From assembly GCF_030696665.1 (NCBI RefSeq), contig NZ_JAUYRV010000007.1, forward strand, positions 1 through 62,386: a DNA stretch of 62,386 nucleotides, written 5' to 3'. The position numbers and the translations under genes were made by a program. Under the pieces are notes generated by a model. That model had not been told where the DNA came from, ran no database searches, and worked only from the letters and a program-made list of their open reading frames with translations. Below are positions 17,393 to 25,533 of the stretch, one piece after another. Every line of letters starts with the position of its first letter. Within the stretch, counting starts at the first letter, position 1. The DNA comes from Novosphingobium sp. GTDB taxonomy: Bacteria; Pseudomonadota; Alphaproteobacteria; Sphingomonadales; Sphingomonadaceae.

Positions 17393-18058
17393 ATGTCCCG
17401 GCGCGTGATCCTTGTTGCGGCTTTGACTGCACTGCTGGCAGGCTGCACCGGCACGCCCGAGCAGCCCAAGCGCAAGCCTGCGCGCAGCACGGGAGCATCG
17501 CTATCGCAATCTCCGCAGGCGCGCGCCTGCCTTGCCAATCTGGGCGCGACGAAGGCCAACTTCACACCGCTGGCCGATCAGTACTATGGCGCGGGATGTT
17601 CGACGCTGGGCGCGGTGCGGCTGGCGGCGTTGCAGGGTGATGACGGGCGGCTCGACGTGACCAACCTGGGTCCGCTGACCTGCCCTGTGGCAAACTCGCT
17701 GCAGGGATGGGCGCGGTTTGGGGTGGACCGGGCGGCACGGCAGATTCTGGGCAGTCCGCTGGTGCGGATTGAGACAATGGGCAGCTATTCGTGCCGCAAT
17801 GTGGCGGGGACCAACCGGCTTTCGGCCCATGCCACGGCGAATGCGGTGGACGTTGCCGCCTTCCGGCTGGCGGATGGACGGCGAATCAGCGTGATTTCAG
17901 ACTGGAACAGTTCATCGCCACAAGTGCGCGCGTTCCTGCGCACGGTGCGGGACAGTGCGTGCAAACGCTTTGGGACCGTGTTGACGCCAGACTACAACGC
18001 TGCGCACCGCGATCACTTTCACTTGGAGCCGGGCGGCCTTAGGCCGTTGTGCCGCTGA
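17393..18058 (+). CDS. Extensin-family lipoprotein
   Basis: About 221 residues from ATG 17393, with a lipoprotein signal ending LLAGC. ATG 17372 would add seven residues; neither start has a good ribosome site. The mature part matches the bacterial extensin-like domain: CPVANSLQGWARFGV, GSYSCRNVAG, the pattern SAHATANAVDVAAF, and HRDHFHLEPGG near the end. His and Asp in these motifs resemble the zinc site of D-Ala-D-Ala carboxypeptidase folds, so a cell-wall role is likely but unproven. It lies after tRNA-Val and converges with the FixJ-like gene. Confidence 0.8.
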   Translation: MSRRVILVAALTALLAGCTGTPEQPKRKPARSTGASLSQSPQARACLANLGATKANFTPLADQYYGAGCSTLGAVRLAALQGDDGRLDVTNLGPLTCPVANSLQGWARFGVDRAARQILGSPLVRIETMGSYSCRNVAGTNRLSAHATANAVDVAAFRLADGRRISVISDWNSSSPQVRAFLRTVRDSACKRFGTVLTPDYNAAHRDHFHLEPGGLRPLCR

Positions 18059-18067
18059 GCCGACGGG

Positions 18068-18688
18068 TTACGCCGCGACTTCGTCCAGCCCGGTGGCTTC
18101 GATGCGCAGGCGAACGGCTTCGGCAGCGTGGCGCGCACCCAGCTTGCCCATCATCTTCATGCGGTGGATTTCCACGGTGCGCGGGCTGATATCCAAATCG
18201 CGGGCTATCGCCTTGTTGCTGCAACCGTCGGCAAGGCGATCAAGCACTTCGCGTTCACGCGTGCTGAGGCGCGAGATACGCTGGCGGGCCTCGGCCGCGC
18301 GGGCGCGCTGCGCTCGGAACGAATCGGCTTCTCGGGCAGCGCGCGAGATGGCTTCGTTGAGCGGGCCAATCTGCGATGGCATGGCAAGGTAATCGAGCGC
18401 GCCCGCTTTGATCGACCGGACGACCGCCGCTGTTTCGGGCGTTTCAGCGATGGCAATGACCGGCAGCCAGTGTCCGGCATGCATCATCGCTGCGATCAGG
18501 CGGGGTATGCCCTCGCCCACCGGTTCATCCTGTGCAAGCACAAGACCACCAGACGGCGCATGGGCGAGCAGTTCGTCCGCCGAGGCATAGATTTCAGCAT
18601 GATGGCCAGCTGCAAACGCAAGCCTGGCAAGCTGCGCCCTGCGGGCAGAGTCATCATCGAGGATGTGGAGTGTTACACGATCAACCAT
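18068..18688 (-). CDS. FixJ/LuxR-type regulator with a degenerate receiver
   Basis: 206 residues. The C-terminal LuxR helix-turn-helix is typical: LSTREREVLDRLADGCSNKAIARDLDISPRTVEIHR. The N-terminal domain has a receiver fold and the acidic pocket (LDDD, residues 10-13). The phosphoacceptor Asp appears to be Ala52 (GGLVLAQDEP where LVLD is usual), and the conserved Lys of the KP motif is Met (LAMPS). It therefore probably works without phosphorylation. Start 18688 gives the normal receiver N-terminus (MVDRVTLHILDDD). No histidine kinase gene is nearby. An inverted repeat lies 44 bases upstream. Confidence 0.82.
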   Translation of the reverse strand: MVDRVTLHILDDDSARRAQLARLAFAAGHHAEIYASADELLAHAPSGGLVLAQDEPVGEGIPRLIAAMMHAGHWLPVIAIAETPETAAVVRSIKAGALDYLAMPSQIGPLNEAISRAAREADSFRAQRARAAEARQRISRLSTREREVLDRLADGCSNKAIARDLDISPRTVEIHRMKMMGKLGARHAAEAVRLRIEATGLDEVAA

Positions 18689-18731
18689 ATGTGCAGCTAT
18701 GCGCCTGCCGCAAAATATCGCCACAAAGGTT

Positions 18732-18753
18732 AGTTTCGTATTGAACCGAAACT
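18732..18753. promoter_or_regulatory. Inverted repeat upstream of the FixJ-like gene
   Basis: AGTTTCG and CGAAACT are perfect 7-bp arms separated by 8 bases. The site lies 44-65 bases before the start codon at 18688 on the minus strand, where a promoter or operator is expected. It may be an autoregulatory site of the LuxR-type protein. No T-run follows, so a terminator is unlikely. Confidence 0.35.
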
Positions 18754-18951
18754 GAACGCCAATCAGGCCGCGCTACACGTTTTTCCTTAGGAAGATCGCT
18801 TCGGGAACGGATGCAATCGTTTCATTCCGACGGATGCTCAGCGCCATTTTTGGAATATTGCGACTAATTCGCAGAGAATCACGTGATTCTCGTAACATAG
18901 CGTTAAGCATATCAGGTGGCGCGGCGGGCCATTGGCAGCCGTCAATCAGTG

Positions 18952-19716
18952 TCAGCTTTCAGTGACCTGTTCACCATCCTGTGCGAAGGTATAATCGGGC
19001 AGGGAGTGGAAGGCCTGACGCAGAGCTTCGCTCCAACTGGAAGAGATCGACTTGAAGTAAGGATCGCTGGCAAGGATGCGGCGCTGGTGCAACGGCTCGA
19101 ACCGGTCACGTTCCATCACCATCAGATCCAGCGGCAAGCCGACCGAGAGATTGGCCGCGAGCGTGGAGTCGAACGAGACCATCATCAGCTTGACCGCATC
19201 TTCGAAAGACATCGTGCGATCATAGCCGCGCAGCAGGATCGGGCGACCATACTTGGTCTCGCCAATCTGGAAGAACGGCGTGTCAAAACTGGCCTCAATG
19301 AAGTTGCCTTCAGGGTAGACCATGAACAGGCGCGGTTCCATGTCCTTGATCTGGCCTGCCACGATGATCGAGGCGGTAAAGCGCGGTCCTTCAGACTGCA
19401 TGCCGCCTTCCTGGCGCCGTTCGATCACGCTGCGCAGCAAATTGCCAACCAGTGTGGCCACCTGAAACATTGTCGGTGCTTCAAGAACAGAGGGCCTGCG
19501 ATCACTCGGTGCCTTGTTCCGCTCTTCCAACTGCGAGATAACGGCCTGCGTGGTGGCAAGGTTGCCAGCCGTCATAATCGTGATCTGGCGTTCACCGGGG
19601 ACCGACCAGTGAAACATCTTTCGGAAGACCGAGATATTATCGACGCCGGAATTGGTGCGCGTGTCGCTCATCAACACGAGGCCCTTGTCGAGCACCATTC
19701 CCACGCAATACGTCAT
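18952..19716 (-). CDS. Anbu, proteasome-type protease subunit
   Basis: 254 residues of the Ntn-hydrolase fold. The N-terminus is MTYCVGMVLDKGLVLMSDTRT, so removal of Met exposes Thr2 as nucleophile with no propeptide. SDTRTNSG and the later IPEG-like segment MVYPEGNFIEAS fit the Anbu (ancestral beta subunit) group. Anbu assembles into rings, and its substrate is unknown. It is the last gene of a four-gene operon with ATP-grasp, alpha-E and transglutaminase-like proteins, an arrangement known for Anbu and thought to make or process a peptide tag. An 84-base gap separates it from the transglutaminase gene. Confidence 0.9.
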   Translation of the reverse strand: MTYCVGMVLDKGLVLMSDTRTNSGVDNISVFRKMFHWSVPGERQITIMTAGNLATTQAVISQLEERNKAPSDRRPSVLEAPTMFQVATLVGNLLRSVIERRQEGGMQSEGPRFTASIIVAGQIKDMEPRLFMVYPEGNFIEASFDTPFFQIGETKYGRPILLRGYDRTMSFEDAVKLMMVSFDSTLAANLSVGLPLDLMVMERDRFEPLHQRRILASDPYFKSISSSWSEALRQAFHSLPDYTFAQDGEQVTES

Positions 19717-19799
19717 CGCCCTGCCCCGATTTTTCCTTGCTGAAACGAATTCACCCGGCGCACGCGCCGAATCTCCCCATCCAAGGCCCGTTGAGCGGT

Positions 19800-20612
19800 T
19801 TACTGTTCCACACGCTGTTGCTGCACGGCAAGCTTCACGTGCATGGATTCATCCCTCGCGCCATATCTTATCCCCGTTACCGGTGCGGCATCGCGATAAT
19901 CGCGGCCTGTGGCCACGCGAACGTAACGCGCATCGGGACTGATGCCGTTGGAAATATCAAAGCCGACCCAGCCCAGCCCTTCGACAAAAGCTTCGGCCCA
20001 GGCGTGACCTGCGTCCTGATCGACCCGGTCATCCATCATCAGGTATCCGCTGACATAGCGCGCCGGAAAGCCCAGTGCACGGGCCGCGCCGATGAACACG
20101 TGCGCGTGATCCTGACAGACGCCGCGCCCCGCCAGCAGCACACCTTCAGCCGTGGTGGCCGAATCCGTATGCCCGGCAGCATATTCCACCCGCTCGCGGA
20201 TATGCGCAGACAGCGCGTGCAGCGTTGCCAGCGTGTTGGTCTCGTTGCCCAGCGCGCCAAGCAGGCTGCGGGTGCGGGCGCCGGCGCGGGTGAGATCGGT
20301 CTGTTCAAGAAACTGCCACATCGGCATGAAACCGGAATGGCGGCCGATGATGCCGTTCTCGTCATTGGTATCGACGATACCCTCACAACGGATCGTCACT
20401 TCGCTGACGCCCGGATTGAACGAGATCAGCGCAACATGATTGCTGTTGGGGTCTTCATACTCAACCTGCCGTTGCGCGCCTTCGAAATGCATGTTCCATT
20501 CCAGCACGCGCTGGCCGGAAGATGTCTTGGGCATCAGGCGCAACCGCTGCAAACCGCGGCTGACTGGCCCGGAAAAAACGTAATGCGTCGTGTGGTCGAT
20601 GGCGAGGCGCAT
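19800..20612 (-). CDS. Transglutaminase-like cysteine protease of the Anbu operon
   Basis: 270 residues. The N-terminal beta domain (residues 1-80, MRLAIDHTTHYVFSGPV) is the bacterial transglutaminase N-domain. The catalytic triad is visible as C166 (GRGVCQDHAHVF), H203 (DAGHAWAEAFV) and D219 (GWVGFDISNG). It begins 11 bases after the alpha-E gene. Proteins of this type probably cleave or transfer isopeptide or peptide bonds, and the operon context suggests they act on the product of the ATP-grasp ligase. Start 20612 matches the usual family N-terminus. Confidence 0.9.
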   Translation of the reverse strand: MRLAIDHTTHYVFSGPVSRGLQRLRLMPKTSSGQRVLEWNMHFEGAQRQVEYEDPNSNHVALISFNPGVSEVTIRCEGIVDTNDENGIIGRHSGFMPMWQFLEQTDLTRAGARTRSLLGALGNETNTLATLHALSAHIRERVEYAAGHTDSATTAEGVLLAGRGVCQDHAHVFIGAARALGFPARYVSGYLMMDDRVDQDAGHAWAEAFVEGLGWVGFDISNGISPDARYVRVATGRDYRDAAPVTGIRYGARDESMHVKLAVQQQRVEQ

Positions 20613-20623
20613 GGAGTTTCGAC

Positions 20624-21571
20624 CTAATCGATGAAGCGGTAATCGCGCTGAATCTGCAGCGCCAGCGCGGTGTTGTTGCGGATGAACGTGCCGATGAATT
20701 CGTGCAGGCCCTGTTCGAAGATCGCCTCGATCGTGGCATGGTGGAACTGGCAATCGGCATCGCGCAGAATTTCATGGCAGTGCATTTCGCCACCATATTC
20801 CCGTGCCAGACTGGCCAGGTTCGACCGCAGTTTGGAATAGCAGAACGCAAGGCTGCGCGGGAAGCGCCCGTCGAGGATCAGGAACTCAGCAATGCCGCGC
20901 GGGTCCATGCGCCCGGCATTGAGCCAGCGATAGGCGCGTTCACCGGCAACGGATCGCAGCACGTTTTCCCACTGCACGTTGTCCAGACTGGACCCGACAT
21001 AGGAGACCGACGGCAGCAGCACGTAATACTTCACGTCCAGAATGCGCGCGGTGTTGTCCGCCCGTTCGATGAAACTGCCCAACCGCGCGAAGTTGTAGAT
21101 CTCGTTGCGCAGCATGGTGCCTTCCATCGCACCGCGCACTTGCGTGGACTGGCGGCGGACAAGATCGAGCACCGCGCCGAGCCGCGTTTCCGTTACAGGG
21201 CGGGCCAATGCCTCTTTCAACTGCATCCAGCCATCGTTGACCGATTCCCACACCTCGCGCGTGATCCCGCCGCGCACCATGCGCGCGTTGGTCCGCGCCT
21301 CTTCGGTAATGGCAAGGATGCTGCCGGGGTTGTCCTTGTCCCGCAAGATGAAGTTGAACACGTGCGGCCCGGTATATTCCGTGCCGTGCCGCGCCTCGAA
21401 CGCCTGACGCAAACCCAGCGTCACGATCAGCGAGCGCCATTCATCAGAAGCATCGGAAGCATCGCGGGTAAGCGCCATGCGGAAACCCGCCTCGATCAGG
21501 CGCGAGATATTCTCCGCACGTTCAAGGTAGCGGAACAGCCAGAAAATGCCGTTTGCGGATCTGCCTAACAT
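20624..21571 (-). CDS. Alpha-E domain protein (DUF403)
   Basis: 315 residues, almost entirely helical. It begins MLGRSANGIFWLFRYLERAENISRL, the hallmark of alpha-E proteins, with RYLERAEN repeated in variant form as GSFIERADNTARIL later. No enzymatic residue is known. It is always found with ATP-grasp and transglutaminase partners and may scaffold them. Its ATG overlaps the TGA of the ATP-grasp gene by one base (TGATG), so translation is probably coupled. A TTG three bases earlier is also in frame. Confidence 0.9.
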   Translation of the reverse strand: MLGRSANGIFWLFRYLERAENISRLIEAGFRMALTRDASDASDEWRSLIVTLGLRQAFEARHGTEYTGPHVFNFILRDKDNPGSILAITEEARTNARMVRGGITREVWESVNDGWMQLKEALARPVTETRLGAVLDLVRRQSTQVRGAMEGTMLRNEIYNFARLGSFIERADNTARILDVKYYVLLPSVSYVGSSLDNVQWENVLRSVAGERAYRWLNAGRMDPRGIAEFLILDGRFPRSLAFCYSKLRSNLASLAREYGGEMHCHEILRDADCQFHHATIEAIFEQGLHEFIGTFIRNNTALALQIQRDYRFID

Positions 21572-23004
21572 CAATCGTCCAGTACCCAGCTGTCTTTGGT
21601 GCCGCCGCCTTGCGACGAGTTCACCACCAGCGATCCCTTTTTCAGCGCGACCCGTGTCAGCCCGCCCGGCGTAATGTCGATCCCGTTGGGGCTGACCAGC
21701 ACGAACGGGCGCAAGTCAACGTGGCGTGGCGCAAGACCCGCCTTGGTCAGGATCGGCACGGTGGAGAGCGATAGCGTGGGCTGCGCGATGTAGTTTTCAG
21801 GCCGGGCGCGCAGCTTGGCTTCAAACGCGGCGAGTTCCTTTTTCGACGAGGTTGGCCCGATCAGCATGCCGTACCCGCCCGAGCCGTGGACTTCCTTGAC
21901 CACCAGATCAGCCAGATTGTCGAGCACATAGGCCAGCGCGTCCGATTCCGCACAGCGCCATGTCGGGACGTTCTGCAGGATCGGCTTTTCGCCGGTATAG
22001 AATTCGACGATCTCGGGCATGAACGAATAGATCGCCTTGTCGTCGGCGATGCCGGTGCCCGGCGCATTGGCAATGGTTATGCCGCCGCCGCGATAGACGT
22101 CCATGATGCCCGACACGCCGAGGACCGAGTTGGGGTTGAACGTCAACGGATCGAGAAATTCGTCGTCCACCCGCCGATAGAGCACGTCGATCGGCTGATA
22201 CCCGCGCGTGGTACGCATGGCGATGCGGCCATTCTCCACCCGCAGATCGCTGCCTTCGACCAGTTCGGCACCCATCTGGTCTGCCAGAAACGCGTGTTCA
22301 AAATAGGCCGAATTGTAGATGCCGGGCGTGAGGACGGCGACGACCGGCTTGTTCCCGCCAAACGCCGAAGGCGCACAGGCGGCAAGACTGCGGGCCAGAC
22401 GGCGTGGGTAGTCCGAAACCTCGCGCACCCGCACGCGGGTGAACAGTTCCGGGAACATCGCCATCATCGTTTCGCGGTTCTCCAGCATATAGGAGACGCC
22501 GCTGGGCGTGCGGGCATTGTCTTCCAGCACCATGAAATCATCTTCGCCCGTGCGGACAAGATCGATCCCGACGATATGCGTATAGACCCCGCCCGGCGGC
22601 GTGAAGCCGACCATTTCGGGCAGGAACGCTTCGTTGTTCTTCAGCAGGCGCGCGGGCAAGCGGCCCGACCGCACGATTTCCTGCCGGTGGTAAAGATCGT
22701 GCAGGAACGCGTTGAGCGCCCTCACCCGCTGTTCGATCCCACGCTGAAGCTTGCGCCATTGCTGCGCGGTGATGATGCGCGGCACCATGTCAAACGGGAT
22801 CAGTCGCTCTTCAGCGTCCTCATTCCCATAGACGTTGAAGGTGATCCCGGTGCGGCGAAAGAAAGCCTCAGCCTCGCTCCCCTTGCGCCGCAGCAGGTCT
22901 GGCGGCTGCTCATCATGCCACTGGCAGTAACCGGCATAGGCAGAACGCACCGATCCATCGGCGTGGAGCATCTCGTCATAAGACGAGGGCGAGGTTTTTG
23001 TCAT
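21571..23004 (-). CDS. Circularly permuted ATP-grasp ligase of the Anbu operon
   Basis: 477 residues. Motifs of the circularly permuted ATP-grasp type-2 group are LNAFLHDLYHRQEIVRSG, FMVLEDNARTPSGVSYMLENR, the central VLTPGIYNSAYFEH, and DLVVKEVHGSGGYGMLIG, a nucleotide-binding Lys-rich loop. Such enzymes ligate an acid to an amine using ATP and are proposed to make peptides. ATG 23004 is chosen because GGGATGAG precedes it and the family begins near SYDEMLHADGSVRSAY. It is the first gene of the operon. Confidence 0.9.
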   Translation of the reverse strand: MTKTSPSSYDEMLHADGSVRSAYAGYCQWHDEQPPDLLRRKGSEAEAFFRRTGITFNVYGNEDAEERLIPFDMVPRIITAQQWRKLQRGIEQRVRALNAFLHDLYHRQEIVRSGRLPARLLKNNEAFLPEMVGFTPPGGVYTHIVGIDLVRTGEDDFMVLEDNARTPSGVSYMLENRETMMAMFPELFTRVRVREVSDYPRRLARSLAACAPSAFGGNKPVVAVLTPGIYNSAYFEHAFLADQMGAELVEGSDLRVENGRIAMRTTRGYQPIDVLYRRVDDEFLDPLTFNPNSVLGVSGIMDVYRGGGITIANAPGTGIADDKAIYSFMPEIVEFYTGEKPILQNVPTWRCAESDALAYVLDNLADLVVKEVHGSGGYGMLIGPTSSKKELAAFEAKLRARPENYIAQPTLSLSTVPILTKAGLAPRHVDLRPFVLVSPNGIDITPGGLTRVALKKGSLVVNSSQGGGTKDSWVLDD

Positions 23005-23419
23005 AGGCTCATCCCGTTGGAATTTGAAGCTTGCACAACGCGGCGGCTTTGCCAAGCGGCGGCATGCTGCACCTGCGAAATAAATTTGCGCCAAATTGGC
23101 CACGGGTTTGTCGACGGCAATCTGACACGCATTTGCGCGGCGACTGAGGCGCAGTGCTGCGTATCGACGACGATGGAAAAGAGACAGCTAGTTCCGAAAA
23201 GGACACATCCAATGTCCGCATCAAAATGCTGCCAGCAATCTACGCGCTACATGCACACAAGCGGCCGTGTCCGCCGTCCGCATTCCACCGAAATCAATGG
23301 CCGATTTCGGGTCTGTGACGAGAAGGCTGCTACGGGGGTTATTGGGTGGGAAGCGGAATGGCGGCTTTTGCTATCGCCGTGTCGCCCCCCAGGTGCTAAC
23401 CAGCTTTTACACGCAAACT
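23005..23419. other. Intergenic region between the Anbu operon and an orphan gene
   Basis: Should contain the Anbu operon promoter on the minus strand, but I see no strong box. The right part carries a repeat shared with 49512-49583, listed separately. From about 23390 the DNA becomes AT-rich as it enters the orphan gene. No further gene is seen. Confidence 0.35.
23299..23370 (+). repeat. Dispersed repeat A, copy 1
   Basis: Aligns without gaps to 49512-49583. The best part is 23325-23370 (34 of 46 identical by eye), with blocks GCTACGG, GGTGG, GAATG and CGGCTTTTG at the same spacing. A further block, GGC-G-TTT-GG, lies at the left end. It sits 50 bases before an orphan gene that has repeat B on its other side. 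Confidence 0.45.
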
Positions 23420-24049
23420 ATGGTAATCAAAATGACCGGAAGTATCAAACGTCTTACCAAGGTCATTATCCTAATTTTTTGCATAGCTTCTATACCTGCA
23501 CTATTTACCATAGTTAGCAGTCTTTGGATGTTCTATTTTACCGCAGAAAATAGCCGTAAAAATGTGGCACTTAAGATATTGGCTGAAGATGTTTTCTATG
23601 AATCTCGCCGCGAACGTTATGTCTATGGTTTAAAAGACCGACCTTTGAAGCCTCAACTGGTATACTCGTTCGGACAACATACATCTGCTGTCCAACCGCT
23701 GATCCTACAATGGCTTCCGTCTTGCTCAGAACCAGAAGTGATAAGTGATCCTGTCAAGCTGCACAGGTTTCGATCGTCCGGGCACCCTTTCTCTCAAAGA
23801 TTTCAGGAGTTGAGTGATGCCCGAACTGAGGTTTTTGCGAAAAGACTTGGTGTTCTGAACTTGGCCCTTCTCAGATCATGCCTGAGTGCGACCCCGTTCG
23901 CCAAGCTGTGTGGAGATTTTGTGGATGAACACTCTGTGGAAGATGCAGCTTTGATCCCCTTGCTGCTCAAGCAACAGGTCATACGAAAATCCGACCAAAC
24001 CTACTGCTGGGCACAAGGTGAACTAGCAGCACCTACTAACGCCAAATAG
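23420..24049 (+). CDS. Orphan membrane-anchored protein, low GC
   Basis: About 209 residues from ATG 23420 (ATG 23432 is also possible). One strong membrane helix near the N-terminus (VIILIFCIASIPALFTIVSS) is followed by a soluble part with several cysteines (SCSEPEV, LLRSCLSATPFAKLC) and a basic middle. I do not recognise it. Base composition and codon use are clearly more AT-rich than in the neighbours, which suggests recent transfer. It is bounded by repeats A and B, the same pair that bounds another orphan gene at 49589-49990. The start lacks a strong ribosome site. Confidence 0.55.
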   Translation: MVIKMTGSIKRLTKVIILIFCIASIPALFTIVSSLWMFYFTAENSRKNVALKILAEDVFYESRRERYVYGLKDRPLKPQLVYSFGQHTSAVQPLILQWLPSCSEPEVISDPVKLHRFRSSGHPFSQRFQELSDARTEVFAKRLGVLNLALLRSCLSATPFAKLCGDFVDEHSVEDAALIPLLLKQQVIRKSDQTYCWAQGELAAPTNAK

Positions 24050-24058
24050 CTTGTGTCT

Positions 24059-24098
24059 ACGTCCGCAACGGCGTCGTATCCGGACCGGCAAGTTTTGG
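24059..24098 (+). repeat. Dispersed repeat B, copy 1
   Basis: Forty bases that match 50054-50093 at 35 positions by eye (ACGTCCG-AACGGCGTCGT-TCC-GA-CGGCA-GTTTTGG). It begins ten bases after the stop of the orphan gene. It does not code for anything obvious. Confidence 0.55.
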
Positions 24099-24169
24099 GC
24101 CGAATTTGCGATTGGCCAACATCCGCGTCACGAGGTGGACCCACGCCCGTGACGCGGCGCGGGCAGCCG

Positions 24170-24352
24170 TCAATCGTCCGTCGTGTCCACCACTTCCGCA
24201 CCCGGACCGTTCTTGAGGATCGATTCAATCGCGTTCTTGGCGCTGGCTTTGCTCTTGTAGCCTTCAGTCCAGAAGATCGCTTCGCTGTTGTGGCAGAAAT
24301 AGGCGACGAACTCTCCGGCCTTGTTGGCGCGGATTTCGAAACGGTGGGCCAT
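24170..24352 (-). CDS. YegP-like small protein (DUF1508)
   Basis: 60 residues. It reads FEIRANKAGEFVAYFCHNSEAIFWTEGYKSKASAKNAIESI, which is one unit of the DUF1508/YegP fold (strands, then a helix with KASAKNAIESIKKN-like sequence). YegP proteins usually have two units; this has one. Function is unknown. ATG 24352 is preceded by AAGGGAAT about 5 bases upstream, which decides the start. It is a single gene. Confidence 0.8.
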   Translation of the reverse strand: MAHRFEIRANKAGEFVAYFCHNSEAIFWTEGYKSKASAKNAIESILKNGPGAEVVDTTDD

Positions 24353-24423
24353 CGTGATTCCCCTTGGTTGATCCCGCCCGGAACCTATCACGCAAAATCG
24401 CGTGGCAAAGCGCCAATCCGGTC

Positions 24424-25533
24424 CTATCCGGCGGTGAAGCGGGCGGGGGAATAGACGGCGGCGTCTATCTCTGCGGTCAACCCATCGCGCGGACGGCCCA
24501 GCAGCAACTGCGCGGCCAGACGCGCAGCGGCGGGCGCCGTCTGGATGCCGAAGCCGCCTTGGCCTGCAAACCAGAACAGGCCGGGCACCGCCGGATCAAA
24601 GCCATAGACCGGCAGGCGATCGGGCGCGAAAGAGCGCAGGCCTGCCCAGCGCCGTTCCAGCGCTGCGATCTTCCAGTCCACCACCTTTTCGAAGCGGTCG
24701 ATGGCGATGGCAACGTCCAGTTCCTCGGGCGCGGCATCGCCTGCCACATCGGGGATCTCGTCATGCGGGGAAAGCCACAGGCGGCCGCCCTGCGGCTTGA
24801 AATAGAAGTCTTCATTGATGCCCAGCACCAGCGGCAGATCGTCTTGCGGCGCAGGATCGGTGCGGACCTGCACGATTGTGCGGCGCATGGGAGCGATGCC
24901 GAGCGGGTTTGCGCCTGCCAGCTTTGCCAGTTCATCGGCCCAAGCCCCGGCGGCATTGGCGATCACACCCGCGCGCGCCTCACCCGTAGCCCAAGCGATG
25001 CGCCACCCAGCCCCCTCGCGCTCGATCTGGTCCACCCGCGCACGAACGCGCAGAACGCTGCCGGTGCGCTTCGATGCGGCAAGATAGTGCTGGTGGAGGC
25101 CTGCCACGTCGATGTCGGCACAGCCCGGTTCCCACGCGCCGACTACCCAGTCTGCGCGCAAGCCCGGCACCCGCTCCGCAATCTCTGCGCGGCTTTGCAA
25201 ATGCAGCGTCGCGCCGAGCGCTGTATACGTTTCGATGAACGCTGCTACCTTGTCCCGATCTGCCGCTTGCCCGATGTTAAGCGCACCACGGGGGGCCAGA
25301 AAGCCACCCTCGCGCAGAAAGTGTCCCGACGCCATCGTCAGCGGCACCACGGCAGGGCCGCCGTAAGTCTCTTCCCAGAACGCGGCAGAACGTCCGGTCG
25401 TGTGATAGCCGGGGGTATCCTCAGCCTCTACCACCAGCACACGCGCGTGGGGCGCGCATTCAGCGGCAAGGCTGGCGCCTGCCATCCCTGCCCCGATGAT
25501 CGCAATATCAAAATCACCAACCAGTCCGTTCAC
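24424..25533 (-). CDS. FAD-dependent oxidoreductase, D-amino-acid/glycine oxidase type
   Basis: 369 residues. The N-terminal FAD site is IAIIGAGMAGASLAAE (GAGMAG) with an acidic strand end, LVVEAEDTPGYHTTGRSAA. A second contact, IANAAGAWADELA, and the C-terminal FAGQGGFGIQTAPAAARLAA complete the DAO fold. Such enzymes oxidise secondary or D-amino acids. The exact substrate cannot be told; a dehydrogenase role is possible. Its ATG overlaps the stop of the upstream hydrolase gene by 4 bases (ATGA), so the pair is translationally coupled. Confidence 0.85.
   Translation of the reverse strand: MNGLVGDFDIAIIGAGMAGASLAAECAPHARVLVVEAEDTPGYHTTGRSAAFWEETYGGPAVVPLTMASGHFLREGGFLAPRGALNIGQAADRDKVAAFIETYTALGATLHLQSRAEIAERVPGLRADWVVGAWEPGCADIDVAGLHQHYLAASKRTGSVLRVRARVDQIEREGAGWRIAWATGEARAGVIANAAGAWADELAKLAGANPLGIAPMRRTIVQVRTDPAPQDDLPLVLGINEDFYFKPQGGRLWLSPHDEIPDVAGDAAPEELDVAIAIDRFEKVVDWKIAALERRWAGLRSFAPDRLPVYGFDPAVPGLFWFAGQGGFGIQTAPAAARLAAQLLLGRPRDGLTAEIDAAVYSPARFTAG

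Noticed and set aside
24424..25533. Glycine oxidase ThiO for thiamine synthesis
   Set aside because: No thi genes are adjacent, and the coupled hydrolase does not fit; the DAO family is too broad to assign it.
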